Shown here: one piece after another, positions 12,915-18,665 of the stretch
Numbering within the stretch: position 1 is the stretch's first letter
Layout: each line of letters begins with the position of its first letter
Assembly: GCA_051001455.1 (NCBI GenBank)
Contig: JBPCNH010000008.1
Location: 1 to 18,665, forward strand
DNA length: 18,665 nucleotides
Direction of reading: 5' to 3'
Source of the DNA: JBPCNH01 sp051001455
Lineage (GTDB): Bacteria; Actinomycetota; CADDZG01; WHSQ01
Program-made: the position numbers and the translations under genes
The notes under the pieces: model-generated
What the model saw: the letters and a program-made list of their open reading frames with translations, nothing else
Databases searched by the model: none
Told to the model about the DNA's origin: nothing

Positions 12915-14761
12915 CAGAGGAAGAGGGTTACCTCGTCGTTCTCCCGCACCTTCGTGCCGGCGATCGGCGACGTCTCCTGCACGGTAGAGCCGGGGCATGA
13001 TTCGCGCACCTTGACGACGAGGCCCATCCCCTTCAACTTCTCCTTGGCCGCGTCGACGGACATCCCCCGGACGTCGGGCATCTTGAACTCCTTGAACTCG
13101 GGCCCGATCGAAACCGCTATCTGCACCTCACCGGCTTCGGGGGCGTCGGCTCCCGGGGCGGGAGTGGTGGAGACGACCTTCCCCGGCGCGACGTCGTCCG
13201 AATAGACCTCGACGCTCACCACCTTGAACCCGGCGGCCTCGAGGGTCTCGGTTGCTGCATCCTTCGTCTTGCCCACCACGTTCGGCATCTCGATCATGCG
13301 TGGACCTTTGGAGACCACCAGGTCCACAGCAGACCCACGCTCGAGTCGTTGACCTTTAGCCGCACCTTGCTCGATCACCACCCCGACCGGGTGCTTGGTC
13401 GAGAACTCTTCGGTCTTCTCGCCGAGCACGAGCTCGTGATCGAGCAGCCACTTCGCGGCCTGGTTCAGCTTCCGGCCGGTGAGATCCGGAAGCTTCACCA
13501 AAGGCGGGCCTTTCGAGATGAGGAGAGAGATCGTCTCACCTTGTAGGAGCATCCCGGAGGCCGGATCTTGAGAGATCACCTGTCCGATCGCCACCGTCTC
13601 GTGCCGGCGCTCCTTGTCGACCGAGATCTCGAATCCGGCTTCTTCTGCGGTCGATCGAGCTCTGCTCTCCGTCAACTCGGTGAGGTCCGGCACTTCGACT
13701 TCTTTCGGACCGAGGACGGCAGCCGCGCCCTGCCATCCGCCGAAACCGAGAAGACCCAGCGCTACCACCACGGCTGCGAATTTGAAGACCCGCCTGCGCA
13801 GGCGATGACGCCTGTACCGGCGAGCGCCTCCGGGAGCAAAGGGATCGGAGGGGGTGTTCTGAGGCAGGCGGATCTCATCGGTGACATCGACGAACAGGTC
13901 GGTCACCGGACGCTCGACCGGCTCCATACCGGCCGCCGTCCTCCTCAGAGCGGCCGCCATCTCACCAGCGTCCAGGAACCGATCCTGCGGGCGGAGCGCA
14001 CATGCGGTGAGCACGATCTCGTCGAGAGAACCCGGTAGACCGGGCTCTAGGCGAGACGGAGGGGTGATCTCCTCAGAGGCACGCCGGTGCAACAGCTCGG
14101 CGCCGCTCCCGCCCTGCGGGGGTGTCCCGATCAGCAGCTCATAGAGGAGCGCTCCCGCCGACCAGATGTCCGATGCAGCGGTCGCATCTCCACCCGCCGC
14201 CTGCTCGGGAGATAGGTAACGAAGGGTCCCGAGGATGCCGCCCCCGGGGGCGGTACGTTCGGCATCCGCCACCGCGGCTATACCGAAATCCGCGACCTTG
14301 ATCGTCCCATCCCGAGCGATCAGCACGTTCTCGGGTTTCACATCACGATGCACCAGTCCGGTTCGATGAGCAGCATCGAGGGCATCGCACACCGCTGCTA
14401 CGACGTCGGCGGCATGCGCGGGGTCTAATGGCCCCCGTCCTACGAGGACGTCACGCAGATCCGTCCCGGCCACGTATTCCATAACCATGTAGTAGGTGCG
14501 ATCGTCCTGAGATCCCCAGTCGTGCACCGCTACCACGTTCGGGTGGTTCAGTCTCGCCGCCGCGCGCGCTTCGGCTCTGAAACGAGCCACTAGGTCCGGG
14601 TCGACCGCAAGCGACGGCATCAATACCTTGATCGCGACCGTGCGATCGAGCAGCAGGTCGTGGCCTCGATAAACCTCGCCCATGCCTCCACCCGCTATGC
14701 GAGCCACCACGCGGTAGCGCTCGGAGAGGGTCTCACCGACGAGGTCTCGAAGTACGCGCAT
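12911..14761 (-). CDS. pknB: Ser/Thr protein kinase with four PASTA domains
   Basis: A PknB/StkP-type membrane kinase of 616 residues that senses muropeptides or lipid II outside and controls cell-wall growth and division. The kinase domain has the glycine loop AGGGMGEVY (23-31), K45, E64, HRDVKPEN (138-145) and DFG (158-160), with activation-loop threonine T179 before LRYLSPEQ. A basic stretch leads into one membrane helix (about 327-350). Four PASTA domains follow, near 354-417, 421-486, 489-553 and 560-616; the last ends with two cysteines (C589, C616). Start: ATG at 14761 with GGGGAGG 5 nt upstream, directly abutting the stop of the lipoprotein gene. Its TAG overlaps the Nudix stop in CTAG. 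Confidence 0.95.
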   Translation of the reverse strand: MRVLRDLVGETLSERYRVVARIAGGGMGEVYRGHDLLLDRTVAIKVLMPSLAVDPDLVARFRAEARAAARLNHPNVVAVHDWGSQDDRTYYMVMEYVAGTDLRDVLVGRGPLDPAHAADVVAAVCDALDAAHRTGLVHRDVKPENVLIARDGTIKVADFGIAAVADAERTAPGGGILGTLRYLSPEQAAGGDATAASDIWSAGALLYELLIGTPPQGGSGAELLHRRASEEITPPSRLEPGLPGSLDEIVLTACALRPQDRFLDAGEMAAALRRTAAGMEPVERPVTDLFVDVTDEIRLPQNTPSDPFAPGGARRYRRHRLRRRVFKFAAVVVALGLLGFGGWQGAAAVLGPKEVEVPDLTELTESRARSTAEEAGFEISVDKERRHETVAIGQVISQDPASGMLLQGETISLLISKGPPLVKLPDLTGRKLNQAAKWLLDHELVLGEKTEEFSTKHPVGVVIEQGAAKGQRLERGSAVDLVVSKGPRMIEMPNVVGKTKDAATETLEAAGFKVVSVEVYSDDVAPGKVVSTTPAPGADAPEAGEVQIAVSIGPEFKEFKMPDVRGMSVDAAKEKLKGMGLVVKVRESCPGSTVQETSPIAGTKVRENDEVTLFLC

Positions 14762-15193
14762 CTATCCTCCCCCGTGCTCTTTCTTCAGATGGAAGTTGAA
14801 GCGGTCTTCGAGCACGGTCAGCCGGCGGGCGACCTCGGCTACTTTCGAGACGGCGGCCGACATCTCCGCCGCCGCACCGTCGGCCACCCCCCTCACTTCT
14901 CGCATAGAACCTCGGAGGTCTTCCACCGAGCTCTTCAACCTGCCGGCCAGATAGTCGAGACGCTTGCCTGCCTTGGATCCGGCGGCGGCCGCGGCGTCCA
15001 GCTGCTCCTCGAGAGCTTCGATCCGGGTCTCGAGGCGCGCTACCGCGGCGGCGGCGTCAGACGCCTCCGCCTGCGCCGCCTGGACCTCCTCGGCGGCCGC
15101 GGTGTCCACGATGTCGCCGTCATCCCCGCACGCGCCGAGCGCGCTCACGACGAGAAGAAGGGCGATAGCCCTCATCATGCTGCGAATCGTCAC
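14762..15193 (-). CDS. Coiled-coil lipoprotein
   Basis: A 143-residue secreted lipoprotein. The signal peptide has arginines R4 and R8, a hydrophobic core AIALLLVVSA and the lipobox LGAC with C22 as the lipidation site. After an acidic DDGD linker, residues about 30-137 form a long alanine- and glutamate-rich coiled coil with heptads such as ARLETRIEALEEQL. It resembles small Lpp- or tail-fibre-like structural lipoproteins, but no family is claimed. Start: GTG at 15193, because GGGGAGG lies 5 nt upstream; ATGs at 15178 and 15175 also keep the signal peptide but lack a ribosome site. It abuts the PASTA kinase gene with no spacing (TAGATG), so both are in one operon. Confidence 0.75.
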   Translation of the reverse strand: MTIRSMMRAIALLLVVSALGACGDDGDIVDTAAAEEVQAAQAEASDAAAAVARLETRIEALEEQLDAAAAAGSKAGKRLDYLAGRLKSSVEDLRGSMREVRGVADGAAAEMSAAVSKVAEVARRLTVLEDRFNFHLKKEHGGG

Positions 15194-15277
15194 ACGAGCC
15201 TCCCCGCAAGACCCGGCAATCCGGGTCGGCTGGCCTGATAACAACAGTTAACATTACCAACACCAGTAACACAAACC
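15194..15277 (-). promoter_or_regulatory. AT-rich GTT-rich spacer with a leader hairpin
   Basis: The stretch from about 15234 to 15277 is clearly AT-richer than its surroundings and, on the reverse strand, rich in GTT units (GTTACTGGTGTTGG, then AATGTTAACTGTTGTTATC). It is a good place for the promoter of the lipoprotein-kinase operon, but no -10/-35 pair stands out. A hairpin at 15210-15227 (GACCCGG, loop ATTG, CCGGGTC) lies just upstream of the GGGGAGG ribosome site. Confidence 0.35.
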
Positions 15278-15970
15278 TCAACCTACGGCTACCAGAGCGA
15301 CCACGGGGAGGTGATCCGAGGCGGCCGTCCTGACCTTCCTGCGGGCGGTCACCGTGGCTCCTTTCCCCGCCAGGATGTGATCGATCTGCCTCCGCGGAAG
15401 ACGCGCCGGAGACGTCAGGGGCCTCCAGCCGGGCCGGGCCAGACCCGCGTCCACGAGGGGGTCCAGAGCCCGCCGGGTGGCGTTCAGATCGCCCATGACG
15501 ACCAGCGGCCCGGGGGACCTGCGGACCCATACGGCCAGGGCGCCGATCTGGAGGACCCGAGCCTGCGGCGACGGCGACAGGTGGGTTGCGAGATAAGTGA
15601 TCCCGTTCAGTGACGTGATCACCGCCCCCCGGGGCTCCTCCCGCCCGGCTCTAGGGAGCGGGAGAAAGGCCGTATCGAGGGGCTGCGACGCCGCGAGGGC
15701 GATCCCGTACTGCGAGCGCCCTCGCTCCACCGTAGGGAAGAAAGCCACCTCGTAGCCGGAGAGACGCTCGATCTCGGCGACCTGATCCACGCCCCCCGAC
15801 CGATCCAGGTAGCGGTCTATCTCCTGCAGCGCGACGACGTCGGCCCCGAACCCACGTAGCACTCCGGCCGTGCGCGCCAGATCCACGCGGCCGTCGAGAC
15901 CCAGGCCATGGCGGATGTTGAAGGTCGCTACCGTCGAACGAGCGGAAGCGGCTACCGGAGAGGCACTCAT
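15278..15970 (-). CDS. Endonuclease/exonuclease/phosphatase family protein
   Basis: A 230-residue EEP-fold, Mg-dependent hydrolase. The catalytic motifs are in order: TFNI with N18, LQEID with E50, YGIAL (88-92), ATHL with H130, GDLNA with D161 and N163, QIDHIL (D197, H198) and SDHLPV (D219, H220). Known relatives cut DNA, phosphoinositides or sphingomyelin; the substrate here is not evident. There is no signal peptide. Starts at GTG 15976 and ATG 15970 are possible. The ATG is preferred because TACGGT ends exactly 6 nt before it, fitting a leaderless message, with no Shine-Dalgarno for either. It is divergent from the rhomboid gene. Confidence 0.88.
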   Translation of the reverse strand: MSASPVAASARSTVATFNIRHGLGLDGRVDLARTAGVLRGFGADVVALQEIDRYLDRSGGVDQVAEIERLSGYEVAFFPTVERGRSQYGIALAASQPLDTAFLPLPRAGREEPRGAVITSLNGITYLATHLSPSPQARVLQIGALAVWVRRSPGPLVVMGDLNATRRALDPLVDAGLARPGWRPLTSPARLPRRQIDHILAGKGATVTARRKVRTAASDHLPVVALVAVG

Positions 15971-15976
15971 AGACAC

Positions 15977-15982
15977 ACCGTA
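15977..15982 (-). promoter_or_regulatory. -10 element for the leaderless EEP gene
   Basis: TACGGT on the reverse strand, six bases (GTGTCT), then the ATG at 15970. The spacing is the same as before the patatin, DUF5319 and response-regulator genes. Confidence 0.4.
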
Positions 15983-16011
15983 GGCCGTGGCGGCCGCGAA
16001 CTACCCGATCC

Positions 16012-16040
16012 TTGGAAGGTCGCCATCGGACCCATACGAC
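16012..16040 (+). promoter_or_regulatory. Candidate promoter of the rhomboid gene
   Basis: TTGGAA (16012-16017) and TACGAC (16035-16040) are spaced by 17 nt. The predicted start near 16047 gives a short leader that includes GGGAG, the ribosome site for the ATG at 16064. The -10 is imperfect. Confidence 0.35.
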
Positions 16041-16063
16041 GAGGCCTATGGGAGCATTGCCGC

Positions 16064-16963
16064 ATGAGTCAGTCCCCCCCGGAGATCGAGCGATCTCTCG
16101 ACGAGTCCGAGGTCGAATACTGCTACGGGCATCCCGATACCCCGACGAGGCTGCACTGCACCCGCTGCGACAAGCCCATCTGCGGACGTTGCTCGGTGCC
16201 CGCTTCCGTGGGCCAGCACTGCGTGTGGTGCGTAGCCGAGGCGAAAAAGTCGGCTCCGAAGGTGCGGTCGACGATGCAGGCGACCTCTCCCGCGGTCCTG
16301 GCGATCATCGCGATCAATGTCGTCGTCTACCTCATCGAGACCACGAACCCAAACGAGATAATCGGGCAGTTCGGAGCTCATTCGATATCGATCGCAGCCG
16401 GGGAATACCACCGCCTTCTGACTTCGATGTTCCTGCATGCGCCTCTCGGCGCGCAGTTCGGGATCTTCCACATCCTCTTCAACATGTACATCCTCCGGAT
16501 ATACGGAGCAGGCGTAGAAGAAGCCTTCGGAACGGCGCGCTTCGTCGCCTTGTACCTGGTCACCGGTTTCATGGGAGGCGCCTTGTCGTACGCGTTCGGA
16601 CCGGTGAATACCTACGGTATCGGAGCATCGGGCGCAGTCTTCGGAGTCGTCGGTGTGCTGCTGGCCTACCTCTACCGGCGCCGGAACCGCCAGTTCCTCG
16701 GGCAGTACCTTCGCTCGCTGCTGTTCTTCGTCGGTATCAACCTCGTATTCGGTTTCGTGGTGCCGGGCATCGACAACCTCGCTCATATCGGCGGCCTTGC
16801 AGGTGGGATAGCCCTCGGGTTCGGACTCGATGCCGGGGACACCGCCCGCGCCGGTACCGGCCGTCACGCGGCCGCATTCGGCCTGGTGGCGGGCGTCGGC
16901 TTGTTCCTGGTGATCCAACGGACCGCAGAGTTGCAACAGGCCTTGAGCTTCCTCGGTTTGTAG
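16064..16963 (+). CDS. Rhomboid family intramembrane serine protease with zinc finger
   Basis: A 299-residue membrane protease that cleaves transmembrane substrates. The N-terminus (20-56) carries a B-box-like zinc finger, with C20, H23, C32, C35, C40, C43, H52, C53 and C56, as in many actinobacterial rhomboids. The catalytic dyad is S189 in GIGASGAVFG and H241 in NLAHIGGLAGG. The family HxxxN pair is H136 and N140 in FHILFN. Six or more hydrophobic helices follow from about residue 74. Start: ATG at 16064 with GGGAG 9 nt upstream; upstream frame extension lies in the antisense of the EEP gene. A secreted protein gene follows on the same strand after about 80 nt. Confidence 0.9.
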   Translation: MSQSPPEIERSLDESEVEYCYGHPDTPTRLHCTRCDKPICGRCSVPASVGQHCVWCVAEAKKSAPKVRSTMQATSPAVLAIIAINVVVYLIETTNPNEIIGQFGAHSISIAAGEYHRLLTSMFLHAPLGAQFGIFHILFNMYILRIYGAGVEEAFGTARFVALYLVTGFMGGALSYAFGPVNTYGIGASGAVFGVVGVLLAYLYRRRNRQFLGQYLRSLLFFVGINLVFGFVVPGIDNLAHIGGLAGGIALGFGLDAGDTARAGTGRHAAAFGLVAGVGLFLVIQRTAELQQALSFLGL

Positions 16964-17043
16964 GGCATCTCGCCGAGACCGGGCAGGAGATGACCGGCGG
17001 AGGGGGAATCCTGAACCGGAACGACACCCTGAGGAGGACCTGC

Positions 17044-17649
17044 ATGAAAAGGACATTCATCCTGGCGCTGGTGGTGGCTCTCTCCGCTACGCCGCTCGCG
17101 ACCGTCGAGGCCAAGAAAGCTCCGAAGGAGCTCGCCTTCTATCTGCATTTCCCTTCCGTAGACGGAGCTTGCGGGGCCGCTTTTATGGACCTCCAAGCCG
17201 ACACCCCCGACTCGGGCTGCGGGTACACGGCGCAGCCCGCTAACGAGGTGTTCCACACCACCGGAGCACAGGCACCACTGACACGGGACTGGCCCGCCGC
17301 CGAGGGCTTCCCCTTCAAAGTGGACGTGAAACGACCCGTCACCGCGCAGCTGCCCCTCATGAGCTTCCTCGGCACCGCGGCGGCCGGACAGGCGATCGTC
17401 GATCTCAAGCTCGTCGGAACGGCCAAAGGACGCTCGACGACTCTGTTCGAGGAATCCTTGACGCTAGAGATGGTTCCGGCGGTCGCGGGCTCCAACGTCG
17501 CGGAGTTCGAAGTGGAGCTTCCGAAGAACCTGAACGGGAAGAAGTTCACGTCCCTCATCGCCACGACATCGGTACGGGGAGTGAACAACTTCCACTACTT
17601 CAAGCTAGACGGAGAGCCGCTCGCTCATATCGTCATCCCGACGAAGTAG
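17044..17649 (+). CDS. Secreted hypothetical protein
   Basis: A 201-residue protein with a clear Sec signal peptide: MKRTF, a hydrophobic core LALVVALSA and likely cleavage after VEA (residue 23). The mature part is rich in beta-strand-like segments and has two cysteines, C43 and C59, probably forming a disulfide. There is no lipobox, anchor or recognised domain. AGGAGG lies 7 nt before the ATG at 17044, a strong ribosome site. It follows the rhomboid gene by 80 nt and may share its transcript. A long frame running in from 16012 joins this gene but is an out-of-frame artefact over the rhomboid gene. Convergent with the MaoC-like gene, 21 nt away. Confidence 0.75.
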   Translation: MKRTFILALVVALSATPLATVEAKKAPKELAFYLHFPSVDGACGAAFMDLQADTPDSGCGYTAQPANEVFHTTGAQAPLTRDWPAAEGFPFKVDVKRPVTAQLPLMSFLGTAAAGQAIVDLKLVGTAKGRSTTLFEESLTLEMVPAVAGSNVAEFEVELPKNLNGKKFTSLIATTSVRGVNNFHYFKLDGEPLAHIVIPTK

Positions 17650-17670
17650 GCGAGGGGCCGGGCGACGGGA

Positions 17671-18504
17671 TCAGGCGATCTCTACTTCGCCGGCCTTGAT
17701 AACTGCCACACCGTCGGGATTGTAGGTCTCGAAGCCGTACGCCTTGGTTCCGTCGCCGTCCGAGACAGCCCAGAACTTCGTCGTCAGCTCCTGACCGGGC
17801 AACACCGGTTTCGAGAGACGCACGAACACACGCTTGATCCTGGTTGGATCGCCCTCGGCCAGACCGTTTACGGCGGCCTTCGCGGCGAAGGCCATCGAGC
17901 ACATGCCGTGCAGGATGATCCCCGGCAGACCTGCCATCTTGGCGGCGTTCTCGTCGGTGTGGATCGGGTTGTGATCGCCCGACGCTTCCGCGTAACGGAA
18001 GGTCTGGTCGTCGTCCACCTTGGTGGTCTCCTCGTAGACGACGTCCCCCTGCGGCTCCTCGTCTGCCGGCTTGCCGTTGCCACCACCGCCTTTACCGCGG
18101 ATGAACATGATGCCGCGGACGGTCACGGCGAGCTCGTCGTCCTGGTTGTACAGATCCGATCTCAACGTCAGGGTCTCGCCGGACTCCTTCTGTTCGATCG
18201 ATTCGACCTCCGCCGCGAACCTGAGCTTGTCTCCCGCTCGCAAAGGTTTGTGGAAGATGTGCTCCTCGGAGCCGTGCACCAGTCGGAGGAAATTGACCTG
18301 CAACTCGGGATCGAAGAGAGGCGCCACGAAAGCGGTGCCCGCGGGAACTATAGGAAAGACGGGCGGCGCTACCACGTCGTCGCCGCCGAGATAGCTGTCA
18401 TTCTCGTCGTTGGTCGCGCGGGCATACTTCTCTATCGCGTTTGCCGTGACCTCATAGGTCGTCTCGTCATACTTCTTGCCGACGAGGTCTGCGTTCAGCG
18501 CCAT
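17671..18504 (-). CDS. Double-hotdog MaoC-like acyl dehydratase
   Basis: A 277-residue protein with two hotdog domains, like fused HadA- and HadB-type subunits of actinobacterial acyl dehydratases. The N-terminal half (about 1-140) is a MaoC_dehydrat_N-like domain with no catalytic motif. A Gly-rich linker (138-152) leads to the C-terminal MaoC domain, which has the hydratase-2 motif YAEASGDHNPIH (171-182) with catalytic D177 and H182. It would hydrate or dehydrate 2-enoyl-thioesters in fatty acid breakdown or synthesis. The ATG at 18504 has AAGGAG 9 nt upstream. It lies 18 nt after the stop of the partial gene to its right, so they probably form an operon. Confidence 0.9.
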   Translation of the reverse strand: MALNADLVGKKYDETTYEVTANAIEKYARATNDENDSYLGGDDVVAPPVFPIVPAGTAFVAPLFDPELQVNFLRLVHGSEEHIFHKPLRAGDKLRFAAEVESIEQKESGETLTLRSDLYNQDDELAVTVRGIMFIRGKGGGGNGKPADEEPQGDVVYEETTKVDDDQTFRYAEASGDHNPIHTDENAAKMAGLPGIILHGMCSMAFAAKAAVNGLAEGDPTRIKRVFVRLSKPVLPGQELTTKFWAVSDGDGTKAYGFETYNPDGVAVIKAGEVEIA

Positions 18505-18522
18505 GTCTCAGCTCTCCTTCTT

Positions 18523-18665
18523 CTATTCGGGAAGTTCGACGTCGGCTTCGGCGGTGAGAGCCAGCTCTTCCTCAGGAAGATCCAACCCCTCGGGACCGTC
18601 GTAGCGGCGACGAGCCTCCACAGTCGCTTTCACAACATTGCCCTCCCCCGCCACGACCGTCCCGC
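18523..18665 (-). CDS. C-terminal end of an upstream gene (partial)
   Basis: The reverse strand is open from the right edge to TAG at 18525-18523 and encodes about 47 residues, including VVAGEGNVVKATVEARRRYD and ending ADVELPE. Codon use is GC3-biased, so it is coding. It is acidic at the end with no recognised motif; the position before a MaoC-like dehydratase suggests a fatty acyl metabolism partner, but this is a guess. Confidence 0.6.
   Translation of the reverse strand, partial: GTVVAGEGNVVKATVEARRRYDGPEGLDLPEEELALTAEADVELPE

Noticed and set aside
16012..17649. 545-codon open frame covering the rhomboid gene and the secreted protein
   Set aside because: The first two-thirds are arginine-rich out-of-frame translation of the rhomboid gene. 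Only the last 201 codons, with their own AGGAGG site and signal peptide, are real.
17650..17670. Bidirectional terminator between the secreted and MaoC-like genes
   Set aside because: Only an imperfect ATCCCG/CGGGAT pairing overlapping the coding ends is seen, with no T-runs.

Overview
The window comes from a high-GC bacterium, most likely a member of the Actinomycetota outside the well-studied genera. The clade markers are a DUF5319 protein resembling Mycobacterium Rv3412, a FolP2-type dihydropteroate synthase paralogue with a VKAGPG motif, a PknB-type PASTA kinase, and a rhomboid with the N-terminal zinc finger seen in actinobacterial rhomboids. Several starts also appear to be leaderless. 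No rRNA, tRNA, CRISPR array, insertion sequence, prophage or attachment site was found. Most of the window is compact chromosomal housekeeping DNA; only the first 2 kb looks accessory.

Layout. 1-2039: the start of a leftward gene with a strong ribosome binding site, a 452-nt gap with several inverted repeats, an unrecognised 261-residue leftward protein, and a divergent rightward gene that appears frameshifted. 2040-5823: a leftward, translationally coupled operon read as dodecin, metallo-beta-lactamase hydrolase, imidazolonepropionase (HutI) and a cysteine-desulfurase-like PLP enzyme. The dodecin ribosome binding site lies in a hairpin. 5824-6267: a poorly explained stretch with one doubtful small reading frame. 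6268-7185: patatin-like phospholipase. 7259-9293: DUF5319 protein, ParA ATPase and zinc-ribbon protein overlap one another, followed by a lysine/alanine-rich histone H1-like protein. 9336-10488: CheY-like response regulator and type 4 prepilin peptidase. 10538-10726: a lone FlgM-like small protein, divergent from the response regulator.

10727-12914: a leftward EamA transporter and FolP2-like gene, divergent from a Nudix hydrolase, with only 20 bp between the two start codons. 12911-15193: a coiled-coil lipoprotein abutting a PASTA-domain Ser/Thr kinase. 15278-15970: an endonuclease/exonuclease/phosphatase-family enzyme. 16064-17649 (rightward): a rhomboid protease and a small secreted protein. 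17671-18665 (leftward): a double-hotdog MaoC-like dehydratase and the C-terminal end of an upstream gene.

Two themes run through the window. First, gene packing is extreme: overlaps of the ATGA, GTGA and TGATG type, and convergent genes whose stop codons share CTAG or abut as TGATCA. Second, several transcription units show a TANNNT-like hexamer about 6 nt before the start codon with no Shine-Dalgarno sequence, which points to leaderless transcripts. Two divergent pairs have mirror-symmetric versions of this arrangement. No clear new defence or mobile system was found. The best candidates for undescribed biology are the unknown/frameshifted pair at 480-1981, the symmetric divergent promoters, and the Nudix/EamA/FolP2 and lipoprotein/kinase pairings.
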